Assembly (NCBI GenBank): GCA_049522565.1 | Contig: JBEKNT010000428.1 | Span: 1 to 5,808 of the forward strand | Length of the DNA: 5,808 nt | Direction: 5' to 3' | Source of the DNA: JASHVB01 sp049522565 | Lineage (GTDB): Bacteria > Pseudomonadota > Alphaproteobacteria > Acetobacterales > Acetobacteraceae | Part shown: in pieces, positions 1 through 5,754 of the stretch | Layout of the letters: every line of letters begins with the position of its first letter | Position numbering within the stretch: position 1 is the stretch's first letter | Translations under genes and position numbers: made by a program | The notes under the pieces: generated by a model | The model's database searches: none | Told to the model about the DNA's origin: nothing | What the model saw: the letters and a program-made list of their open reading frames with translations, nothing else

Positions 1-9
1 GTGGGTGCT

Positions 10-49
10 CGGGTCGCTCCGTAGCATTCTTATGCTGCGTGCCGACCCG
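10..49. repeat. Imperfect hairpin at left edge
   Basis: The arms CGGGTCG (10-16) and CGACCCG (43-49) are exact reverse complements. An inner stem (20-27 with 32-39, one G-T pair) closes on a TCTT loop. It lies beyond the end of the permease operon and next to a second palindrome at 82-106, so the two probably belong to one block of intergenic repeat sequence. No gene is visible in bases 1-120. Neither side carries a T-run, so a classical intrinsic terminator is not supported. I cannot tell from one copy whether it is dispersed in the genome. Confidence 0.5.
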
Positions 50-50
50 A

Positions 51-106
51 TCGCCCTCACCCTCGTCGCTCTCGCGCCTTGACCTCTCCCGCGAAGCGGG
101 AGAGGT
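51..106. repeat. Palindromic intergenic repeat with perfect 11-bp stem
   Basis: Bases 82-92 (ACCTCTCCCGC) and 96-106 are perfect reverse complements around a GAA loop. The flanking CGCCCTCACCC (51-61) together with this stem resembles the 'CCCTCACCC...CTCTCCCGC-n-GCGGGAGAG' dispersed repeats common between genes in high-GC proteobacteria; this is recognition from memory, not a search. The hairpin sits 14 bp beyond the stop codon of the DppC-type gene. It could protect the 3' end of that transcript or attenuate read-through, but there is no following T-tract on the minus strand. Confidence 0.65.
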
Positions 107-120
107 GTTCTGTCCGTAGC

Positions 121-1035
121 TCATTTGTTCAACTTCACATCCATCGCCGACCGGACTCCGTCGCTCATCAGGTTGAAGCACATCGAGGTCATGAAGATCA
201 TCAGCCCCGGCAGTGCGGCGACGTAGGGCTGCACGTAGATCGCCTGGCGCAGCGAGTTCAGCATCAGCCCCCATTCCGCCCGCGGCGGCGTCACGCCCAG
301 GCCAAGAAACGACAACCCCGCCGACAGAATGATCGAGACGCTGATCAGGCTCGTCGCATAGACCAGGATCGGGCCGAGCACGTTGGCCAGCACGTGGTAA
401 CGGATCACTTGCAGCGTGGTGGTGCCGGAGGCGCGTGCGGCTTCCACGAAATCGAGTTGCCGCGCCTGGGTGGTCACGGTCTCGCTGATGCGCACCATCG
501 GCGGGATGAACACCACCGCGAGCGCCAGGATCGAATTCGACAGTCCGTTGCCCAGCAATCCGCAGATCGCGATTGCCAGCAGGATCGACGGAAAAGCGTA
601 GAACACGTCCATCGTGCGCATGATCAGCGTGCCCACCAGGCCGCCCGCGTAGCCGGCCAGGATGCCGAGGAAGCCGCCAATCAGCAGCGAGATCGTCACC
701 GGCAGGATGCCGGCCAGCAGCGACAGGCGGCCGCCATAGCAGAGCCGCGTCCAAAGATCGCGTCCGGTTTCGTCGGTGCCCAGCCAATGGCCCGGCGTGC
801 CGATCGGCTTGAGCCGTGCGAGCACGCTGCCGGCATAGGGATCGTAGTGCGTGACCAGCGGAGCGCCGAGCGAGATGACCACGATCGCCAGCAGCACCAG
901 GCTGACGGCGATCGTGACGGGATCGCGCGCCAGGCGCTGCCGCACCGATTGCCAATAGCCGGGCGTCGGTGCGGCCGGCGCATCGGCCTGGGCAAGGAGT
1001 TCTCGCCGGACGAAGTCGATGGTGGCGTCTGACAT
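121..1035 (-). CDS. ABC transporter permease, DppC/OppC type
   Basis: This 304-residue inner-membrane protein is the second permease subunit of a peptide/nickel-class ABC importer. It pairs with the DppB-type product encoded just upstream to form the membrane channel. A cytoplasmic N-terminus (1-40) leads into a first membrane segment at about 41-62 (OppC_N-like). The conserved DppC stretch HWLGTDETGRDLWTRL follows at 83-98. Further hydrophobic segments lie at about 104-128, 150-180, 218-246 and 272-292. The cytoplasmic EAA loop that docks on the ATPase is seen at 198-217 (EAARASG...I..H). Length is normal for the family. The ATG is preceded by the DppB stop with a 6-bp gap and no clear Shine-Dalgarno, which suggests translational coupling. 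Substrate (dipeptide, oligopeptide, nickel, glutathione) cannot be decided, so no gene symbol is given. Confidence 0.95.
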   Translation of the reverse strand: MSDATIDFVRRELLAQADAPAAPTPGYWQSVRQRLARDPVTIAVSLVLLAIVVISLGAPLVTHYDPYAGSVLARLKPIGTPGHWLGTDETGRDLWTRLCYGGRLSLLAGILPVTISLLIGGFLGILAGYAGGLVGTLIMRTMDVFYAFPSILLAIAICGLLGNGLSNSILALAVVFIPPMVRISETVTTQARQLDFVEAARASGTTTLQVIRYHVLANVLGPILVYATSLISVSIILSAGLSFLGLGVTPPRAEWGLMLNSLRQAIYVQPYVAALPGLMIFMTSMCFNLMSDGVRSAMDVKLNK

Positions 1036-1041
1036 GCGGGA

Positions 1042-1980
1042 TCAGCGGCGGATGCGCGGGTCGATTGCCGCCTGGGCGATATCGACCAGCAGGTTGAGCA
1101 CGACAAAGAAGCTGGCGAGCACCAGGATGGTCGCCTGCAACACGGGAATGTCGCGGCGGAAGATCGCGAGGTTCAGCAGGTTGCCGGAACCGGGCCAGTT
1201 GAACACGGTCTCCACCAGGATCGAGCCCCCCAGCAGGTAGCCGAATTGCAGGCCCATCAAGGCGAGCACCGGTGGCGCGGCGTTCTTGCCGATGTGGCGG
1301 ATCACCGGCCAGCGCGTCAGGCCCTTGGCGGTCAGCGCACCGACGAACTCCATGCCGATGATTTCCAGCACGGTGGCGCGCACCAGGCGGCCGATGACGC
1401 CCATCGGGATCAGCGACAGGGTGACGACCGGCAACACCAGGTATTGCAGGCGGTCGTAGAGCGGCAGCGAGTCGTCGCCCATGCCTTGCGCTGGCAGCCA
1501 GTCGTGCAGCACGGCACAGAACATCACCAGCACGATGGCGCACCAGTAATGCGGCAGCGACACGCCGGTGGTGGAGATGGCGGAGAACAGCTTGTCGGGC
1601 CAGCGCCCATGGTACAGCGCCGCGGTCAGGCCGCAGGCGATGCCGAGCGAAAAGCCGAGCATTGCGGCGAGGATCGCGAGGATGAAGGTATTGCCGAGCG
1701 CGATGACAAGCTGTCCCCAGACCGGCGAGGCGTTGAACACCGACAGGCCGAAATCGCCGTGCAGCGCGCGCAGCAGCCAGAGCAGGTATTGCATATAAAG
1801 CGGCTTGTCGAAGCCGAAGGCGGCTTTCATCTGCGCAATGACTTCGGGCGAGGCTTCCGGCGGCATCAGCATGTCGATCGGGTTGCCGGGCACGATGTGG
1901 ACCAGGCCGAATACGACCAGGGAGACGCCCAGCAGGATGGGGATGGCTTGCAGGATGCGGCGTGCGGCGAAGACGAGCAT
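1042..1980 (-). CDS. ABC transporter permease, DppB/OppB type
   Basis: This 312-residue inner-membrane protein is the first permease subunit of a peptide/nickel-class ABC importer. The N-terminal membrane segment (8-28) is followed by HIVPGNPID (28-36), the typical DppB 'PGDP' motif. Other hydrophobic segments lie at about 96-122, 138-160, 178-203, 236-256 and 282-302. The EAA-type loop is at 211-238 (AKGL..W.VIRH..KNAAPPVL), followed by a GGSILVETVFNWPGSG block and the family-typical C-terminus DPRIRR. The frame is open to an ATG at 2019. I prefer the ATG at 1980 because MLVFAARRILQAIPILLGVS is how family members normally begin, and the 13 extra residues (LRCSKTPRDPDR) look non-coding and overlap a palindrome. 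The Shine-Dalgarno at the chosen start is weak (GGGA about 10 nt upstream). It is first in the operon, divergent from the binding-protein genes. Confidence 0.94.
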   Translation of the reverse strand: MLVFAARRILQAIPILLGVSLVVFGLVHIVPGNPIDMLMPPEASPEVIAQMKAAFGFDKPLYMQYLLWLLRALHGDFGLSVFNASPVWGQLVIALGNTFILAILAAMLGFSLGIACGLTAALYHGRWPDKLFSAISTTGVSLPHYWCAIVLVMFCAVLHDWLPAQGMGDDSLPLYDRLQYLVLPVVTLSLIPMGVIGRLVRATVLEIIGMEFVGALTAKGLTRWPVIRHIGKNAAPPVLALMGLQFGYLLGGSILVETVFNWPGSGNLLNLAIFRRDIPVLQATILVLASFFVVLNLLVDIAQAAIDPRIRR

Positions 1981-2003
1981 GCGGTCGGGATCCCGGGGTG
2001 TTT

Positions 2004-2018
2004 TGCTGCAACGCAGCA
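2004..2018. promoter_or_regulatory. Candidate operator, palindrome copy 1
   Basis: TGCTGC-AAC-GCAGCA is a perfect 6-bp inverted repeat with a 3-bp centre. A copy differing at one base lies at 2113-2127 on the other side of the divergent promoter region. It falls in the 5' leader of the permease operon, 24-38 bp upstream of the preferred DppB start and just downstream of a predicted minus-strand promoter. A regulator bound here could block the permease transcript. Confidence 0.55.
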
Positions 2019-2027
2019 TTTCGAGGC

Positions 2028-2056
2028 ATATTCCATCCGGGAGCGGAGGCTGTCCA
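2028..2056 (-). promoter_or_regulatory. Possible sigma-70 promoter for the permease operon
   Basis: On the minus strand, TGGACA (2056-2051, five of six to the consensus -35) is followed by exactly 17 bp and GAATAT (2033-2028, a weak -10). Transcription would start near 2021, leaving a leader of about 40 nt before the ATG at 1980 and placing palindrome copy 1 just downstream of the start point. The -10 box is poor, so this is a tentative call. Confidence 0.35.
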
Positions 2057-2064
2057 TTGAAAAG

Positions 2065-2093
2065 TTAGCCTACTTAGTAGGCATTCGCATAAT
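2065..2093 (+). promoter_or_regulatory. Possible sigma-70 promoter for the binding-protein genes
   Basis: TTAGCC (2065-2070, weak -35), a 17-bp spacer and CATAAT (2088-2093, five of six to the consensus -10) lie in the most AT-rich part of the window (about 2057-2100). A start near 2100 would put palindrome copy 2 (2113-2127) at about +13 to +27. The spacer contains the separate palindrome at 2068-2082, so a protein bound there would cover the promoter directly. Confidence 0.4.
2068..2082. promoter_or_regulatory. Candidate operator, second palindrome type
   Basis: GCCTACT-T-AGTAGGC is a perfect 7-1-7 inverted repeat of 15 bp. Its sequence is unrelated to the paired TGCTGC palindromes. It lies between the two predicted divergent promoters and overlaps the -35/-10 spacer of the plus-strand one. 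A short, near-uninterrupted dyad like this is the usual shape of a site for a dimeric helix-turn-helix repressor. I do not recognise the regulator. Confidence 0.5.
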
Positions 2094-2112
2094 TATTCAC
2101 CGTTGCTTCCCA

Positions 2113-2127
2113 TGCTGCAATGCAGCA
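2113..2127. promoter_or_regulatory. Candidate operator, palindrome copy 2
   Basis: TGCTGC-AAT-GCAGCA matches copy 1 (2004-2018) at 14 of 15 bases, and both are followed by TT, giving a shared TGCTGCAAYGCAGCATT. The dyad extends by one pair here (A2112 with T2128). It lies 33 bp upstream of the ATG of the hydrolase remnant, in the leader of the plus-strand transcript. The core CTGC-N3-GCAG resembles, from memory, the site described for the PHB-synthesis repressor PhaR; that link is only suggestive. Confidence 0.55.
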
Positions 2128-2159
2128 TTATGGCGGACGGCACAGATCTGAGGCTTTCC

Positions 2160-2372
2160 ATGCACCGCTCCGCCATCCACCCCGACGTCGCGCGGCGTGT
2201 CATCGAGCGCCGCGGCGGCCTCCGCGTGTTCGACGGCCTGGCCCCGGCCCGTACCGTGCATGTCGTGGTCGACCTGCAGAACGGCTTCATGGCGCCGGGC
2301 GCAGCCGCCGAGCTACCGGCCGCACGCGAGATCGTGCCGAACGTCAACCGCATCAGCGCCGTGCTGCGAGCA
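2160..2372 (+). pseudogene. N-terminal fragment of an isochorismatase-like cysteine hydrolase
   Basis: From the ATG at 2160, which has TGAGG 6 bp upstream, 71 residues read as the start of an isochorismatase-family hydrolase. RTVHVVVDLQNGFMAPG (31-47) is the first beta strand with the family's catalytic Asp (VVVDLQNGF), followed by ELPAAREIVPNVNRISAVLRA, the usual first helix. Intact members are roughly 180-230 residues and need a later Lys and a catalytic Cys; both are absent. Homology ends where a C-rich palindromic repeat begins at 2373. The frame stays open to 2549, but the added residues (PLPPALSLKGRG...) are repeat-derived and overlap the next gene. Upstream in-frame starts exist at 2103 (TTG), 2112 and 2130, with poorer signals. 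I infer a non-functional remnant whose 5' leader may still serve the genes downstream. Confidence 0.75.
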
Positions 2373-2409
2373 CCCCTCCCCCCAGCCCTCTCCCTCAAGG
2401 GGAGGGGGG
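2373..2409. repeat. C/G-rich palindromic repeat
   Basis: Bases 2386-2394 (CCCTCTCCC) pair with 2400-2408 around the loop TCAAG, nine pairs with one G-T. A further run of C (2373-2383) precedes the stem. The pattern is similar to the hairpin at 5755-5775 and to the stem at 82-106, so it is probably one of a dispersed family of intergenic elements. It lies exactly at the break in the hydrolase fragment and 41 bp upstream of the first binding-protein start. It is in the probable mRNA leader of that gene and could act as a hairpin there. Confidence 0.65.
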
Positions 2410-2449
2410 TGTTGCTTGTTTTAATCCCCTTCAAAGGACGAACGCCCCC

Positions 2450-4048
2450 ATGTTCACCAGGCGTGGCTTCCTCGCAGCCGCCAGTGCCGCTGCACTTCCC
2501 GGCCTTCCAGCCGCGGCTGCAACACCACAAATCCTGCGCATCGGCATGACCGCGGCCGACCTTCCCACCACGCATGGCATTCCCAACAATGGCGGCGAGG
2601 GTTTCCGCTTCCTCGGCTATCCAGCGTACGATTCAGTCGTCAACTGGGACTTTACCCATACCGACAAGCTGGCTGACATCGCGCCCGGTTTGTTCACTGC
2701 CTGGCATCCCGACGAAACCAACCCGATGCGCTGGATCTGCACCGTGCGCCAGGGCGTGACGTTCCATGACGGTTCCGAGTTCAATGCCGACGCGGCGATC
2801 TGGAACTTGCGCCGCATCTACGATGACAAGGCGCCGCAATACGACGCACCCGCGGCGCCGATCGTCAGGGCGACGGTGTCGATGCTCGACTCATTCGAAA
2901 AAGCCGACGCCACCACCATCGTGCTGACCACCAAATACCCGTTCAGTTTCCTCCCCTATCTGCTGACCCGCATCCTGATCGTCAGCCCGACGCAATGGGA
3001 AAAGGTCGGCAAGAGCTGGGCTGCGTTCGCGCAACAGCCATCCGGCACCGGGCCGTTCAAGATCACCAAGGTCGTGCCAGGCCAATACGCCGAGATGTCG
3101 CGCAACGAGGCATACTGGGACAAGGCGCGCATTCCGAAGCTCGACAAGATGGTGGTGTATCCGATGCCGGAAGCCACCACCCGCGTCGCCGCGCTGCGCT
3201 CCGGCCAGGTGGACTGGATCGAGGTGCCGCCGCCGGACGCCATTCCCTCCTTGAAGGAGGCCGGATTGAACATCAGCCTGTGGCCGTATCCGCACACCTA
3301 TCCCTACGCGCTGAACTGCCTCGAGGGTTCGCCGTTCCACGATGTGCGGGTGCGTCAGGCGATCAACTACGCGGTGGATCGCGAGGGCCTGTGCAAGCTG
3401 ATCAACGGTACCGGCAAGCCGGCGATCGGACTGTATCCGCCGGACAGCCCGGTCTTCGGCAATCCGCAGAACCGCTATACCTACGATCCCGAGCGCGCCA
3501 AGGCGCTGCTGGCGGCGGCTGGCTACGGCCCGGACAAGCCGGCCAAGGCAAAGATCATGATCTCCACGTCGGGTTCAGGCCAGATGGTGCCGATCCCGAT
3601 GAACGAGTTCATGCAGCAGAACTTCAAGGCCGTCGGCCTGGACATCGATTTCGACGTGGTGGAATGGGGCACCATGCTGGTGGCGGTGCGCAACGCGCCG
3701 ACCGCGCCGCAATCGCACGGCGACGACGGCATCAACATCAGCCTGAGCTTTACCGATCCGTCGTCGATGTTCCGCTACTACTCGACCTACAGCTTCTCGC
3801 CCACCAACTACAACTGGGGGCATTGGAGCAACGCCGAAGCGACGCGGCTGCTGCGCGACGCACAATCGACATTCGACCCGGCAGAGCAATTGGCGCTGTT
3901 GCAGAAGGCCCATGCCATCGTGGTGGACGAGGCGCCGTGGCTGTTCATCGTGCACGACCTCAATCCGCGCGCGATGTCGAAGAAGGTGACCAACTTCCAT
4001 CCCGCGCAAAGCTGGTACCAGGACTTCACCCAGATCTCGATGACCTGA
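2450..4048 (+). CDS. ABC transporter solute-binding protein, family 5 (first tandem copy)
   Basis: This is a 532-residue periplasmic binding protein of the SBP_bac_5 (DppA/OppA/NikA) family, which captures a ligand and delivers it to a DppBC-type permease. The start is fixed by the signal peptide: TRRGFL (3-8) is a Tat-type twin-arginine motif, followed by an Ala-rich stretch with a likely cut after A24. AAAGGA lies 11 nt upstream of the ATG. There is no lipobox Cys, so the protein should be soluble. Family landmarks include FHDGSEFNADAAIWNLRR (105-122) and VRVRQAINYAVDREGL (about 299-314), with the lobe II region GSGQM...DFDVVEWGTM near 375-408. Cysteines are at 97, 290 and 315. It is about 80% identical to the next gene by hand alignment. 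The reading frame is open upstream to 2120, but those residues are not coding. Ligand unknown. Confidence 0.95.
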   Translation: MFTRRGFLAAASAAALPGLPAAAATPQILRIGMTAADLPTTHGIPNNGGEGFRFLGYPAYDSVVNWDFTHTDKLADIAPGLFTAWHPDETNPMRWICTVRQGVTFHDGSEFNADAAIWNLRRIYDDKAPQYDAPAAPIVRATVSMLDSFEKADATTIVLTTKYPFSFLPYLLTRILIVSPTQWEKVGKSWAAFAQQPSGTGPFKITKVVPGQYAEMSRNEAYWDKARIPKLDKMVVYPMPEATTRVAALRSGQVDWIEVPPPDAIPSLKEAGLNISLWPYPHTYPYALNCLEGSPFHDVRVRQAINYAVDREGLCKLINGTGKPAIGLYPPDSPVFGNPQNRYTYDPERAKALLAAAGYGPDKPAKAKIMISTSGSGQMVPIPMNEFMQQNFKAVGLDIDFDVVEWGTMLVAVRNAPTAPQSHGDDGINISLSFTDPSSMFRYYSTYSFSPTNYNWGHWSNAEATRLLRDAQSTFDPAEQLALLQKAHAIVVDEAPWLFIVHDLNPRAMSKKVTNFHPAQSWYQDFTQISMT

Positions 4049-4052
4049 GGAA
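4047..4052 (+). promoter_or_regulatory. Ribosome binding site overlapping the preceding stop codon
   Basis: GAGGAA shares its first two bases with the TGA stop (4046-4048) of the first binding-protein gene and is 5 bp from the ATG at 4058. The overlap implies that the two genes are on one mRNA and that ribosomes ending the first can start the second efficiently. It is a much better site than the one in front of the first copy, so the second protein may be made in greater amount. Confidence 0.75.
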
Positions 4053-4057
4053 CTCAC

Positions 4058-5662
4058 ATGCTTTCCCGACGCGATTTCCTGATTGCCACCGCCGGTGCTG
4101 CGGCGACGCCCGCGTTGCCTGCCGTAGCCGCATCGCCGCAGGTGCTGCGCATCGGCATGACGGCTGCCGACCTGCCCAGCACGCACGGCATTCCCAACAA
4201 CGGGTTCGAGGGGTTCCGCTTCCTCGGCTACCCGCCGTACGACGCACTGGTGAACTGGGACCTGCGCAACAATCACGACCAGCCGGCGAACATTACGCCC
4301 GGGCTGTTCAGCGCGTGGCATCCGGACGAAACCAACCCGTTGCGCTGGGCCTTTACCGTGCGCCAGGGTGTGAAATTTCACGATGGCTCCGACTTCGACG
4401 CCGATGCGGTGATCTGGAATCTGCGCCGCATCTACGACGACAAGTCGCCGCAATACGATGCGCCGGCCGCGCCGATCGTGAAGGCGGCGGTGTCGATGGT
4501 GGACACGTTCGAAAGGGCCGACGCCAATACCATTGTCCTGACCACGAAATACCCGTTCAGCTTCCTGCCGTGGCTGCTGACGCGCGTGCTGATGGTGAGC
4601 CCCGCGCGTTGGGAGGAGGTGGGCAAGAGCTGGCCGGAATTCGCCAAGAAGCCGGCCGGCACCGGACCGTTCAAGATTACTCGCGTTGTGCCCGGCCAGT
4701 ATGTCGAGATGGTGCGCAACGACGACTATTGGGACAAGACCCGTGTGCCCAAGCTCGACAAGCTTGTGGTCTATCCGATGGCGGAGGCGACCACGCGCGT
4801 CGCCGCGTTGCGCTCGGGGCAGGTGGACTGGATCGAGGTGCCGGCGCCGGATTCGATTCCGTCGATCAAGCAGGCCGGCTTCAACGTCACGCTCTGGCCC
4901 TATCCGCACACCTATCCGTATTGCCTGAATTGCCTGGACAGTTCGCCGTTCCATGACGTGCGGGTGCGCCAGGCGATCAACTATGCACTCGACCGCGAGG
5001 GTCTGTGCAACCTGATCAACGGCACCGGCAAGCCGGCCGTCGGCTTGTATCCGCCTGGCCATCCGTTCTTCGGCAATCCGGCGCAGCACTACACGTACGA
5101 TCCCGCCAAGGCGAAGGCGCTGCTGGCCGAAGCGGGCTATGGGCCGGACAAGCCGGCGAAGGCGAAGATCATGATCTCCACCTCGGGCTCCGGGCAGATG
5201 CTGCCGATCCCGATGAACGAGTTCATGCAGCAGAACTTCAAATCCGTCGGCATGGACATCGATTTCGACGTGGTGGAATGGGGCACCATGCTGGTGGCGG
5301 TGCGCAGCGATCCCAAGGCGCCGCAATCGCACGGCGACGACGGCATCAATATCAGCCTGAGCTCGGTCGATCCCTCGACCATGTTCCGCTACTACGCCAC
5401 CGACAGTTTCTCGCCGACCAACTACAACTGGGGTCATTGGGCCAACGCGCAGGTGACCGACCTGTTGCGCAAGGCGCAGGGCACGTTCGATCCCGCGGAG
5501 CAGACGAAGCTGCTGGCCGAGGCGCATAGCATCGTGGTGGACGAGGCAGCCTGGTTGTTCATCGTGCACGACCTCAACCCGCGCGCGATGTCGAAGCAGG
5601 TGACCGGGTTCATCCCGGTGCAGAGCTGGTTCATCGATTTCACGACGATCTCAATGGCCTGA
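4058..5662 (+). CDS. ABC transporter solute-binding protein, family 5 (second tandem copy)
   Basis: This 534-residue periplasmic SBP_bac_5 protein follows its paralogue after only 9 bp and is surely co-transcribed. SRRDFL (3-8) is a Tat-type motif and the signal peptide probably ends near A24/A25. The family blocks match the first copy: FHDGSDFDADAVIWNLRR, VRVRQAINYALDREGL (about 301-316), GSGQMLPIPMNEFMQQNF and DFDVVEWGTM. Hand alignment of about 510 mature residues gives roughly 104 differences with a single one-residue gap. The differences cluster in a patch after VNWD (residues 69-81), around HPFFGNPAQH, and near the C-terminus. Unlike the first copy it has a CLNC (CxxC) at 289-292, plus Cys317, and lacks the Cys at the RWIC position. 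The differences may tune ligand choice. Ligand and ATPase partners are not shown by the window. Confidence 0.95.
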   Translation: MLSRRDFLIATAGAAATPALPAVAASPQVLRIGMTAADLPSTHGIPNNGFEGFRFLGYPPYDALVNWDLRNNHDQPANITPGLFSAWHPDETNPLRWAFTVRQGVKFHDGSDFDADAVIWNLRRIYDDKSPQYDAPAAPIVKAAVSMVDTFERADANTIVLTTKYPFSFLPWLLTRVLMVSPARWEEVGKSWPEFAKKPAGTGPFKITRVVPGQYVEMVRNDDYWDKTRVPKLDKLVVYPMAEATTRVAALRSGQVDWIEVPAPDSIPSIKQAGFNVTLWPYPHTYPYCLNCLDSSPFHDVRVRQAINYALDREGLCNLINGTGKPAVGLYPPGHPFFGNPAQHYTYDPAKAKALLAEAGYGPDKPAKAKIMISTSGSGQMLPIPMNEFMQQNFKSVGMDIDFDVVEWGTMLVAVRSDPKAPQSHGDDGINISLSSVDPSTMFRYYATDSFSPTNYNWGHWANAQVTDLLRKAQGTFDPAEQTKLLAEAHSIVVDEAAWLFIVHDLNPRAMSKQVTGFIPVQSWFIDFTTISMA

Positions 5663-5675
5663 ACCGCGCTCCGCC

Positions 5676-5750
5676 TGTCATTGCGAGCGAAGCGAAGCAA
5701 TCTCCCGCGGGTCGTCGCCGGGAGATTGCTTCGCTTCGCCAGCAAGAAAC
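5676..5750. repeat. Long inverted repeat downstream of the binding-protein genes
   Basis: Bases 5687-5707 and 5719-5739 are perfect 21-bp reverse complements around an 11-nt loop. The symmetry continues imperfectly outwards to about 5676 and 5750. The left arm includes TGTCATTGCGAGCGAAGCG (5676-5694), which I recognise as a short sequence widely dispersed between genes in many high-GC bacteria (memory, not a search). It begins 14 bp after the stop codon. In RNA it would form a very stable hairpin that could protect the 3' end of the two-gene message. No T-run follows, so it is not a standard intrinsic terminator. Confidence 0.75.
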
Positions 5751-5754
5751 AACT

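Noticed and set aside
82..106. Intrinsic terminator for the permease operon
   Set aside because: The stem is strong and well placed, but on the minus strand it is followed by a mixed CAAGGCG sequence and not by a T-run, so it is called only as a repeat hairpin.
79..1032. Plus-strand open frame opposite the DppC-type gene
   Set aside because: The translation is dominated by Arg, His, Gln and Asp, typical of the complement of a membrane-protein gene. The minus-strand product is a clear permease.
1981..2019. Upstream ATG for the DppB-type gene giving 13 more residues
   Set aside because: The extra residues are not permease-like, they overlap the palindrome at 2004-2018, and the predicted transcript would begin only a couple of bases before this codon.
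1246..2151. Plus-strand open frame opposite the DppB-type gene
   Set aside because: This is the same kind of shadow, and it runs through the divergent promoter region.
2120..2449. In-frame upstream extension of the first binding protein
   Set aside because: The frame is open, but it runs through the hydrolase remnant in a different phase and through the repeat. The Tat signal peptide begins at the ATG at 2450, which has its own ribosome binding site.
2995..4956. Long plus-strand open frame (653 codons) crossing from the first into the second binding-protein gene
   Set aside because: It is out of frame with both real genes, has low-complexity Arg/Gly/Ala content, and spans a genuine gene boundary.
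3575..5569. Very long open frame (664 codons) on the minus strand across both binding-protein genes
   Set aside because: It is antisense to two clear genes. Its translation is rich in Arg, His and Gly with no recognisable domain, as expected for a shadow frame in high-GC codons, and its length reflects the repeated codon pattern of the two paralogues.
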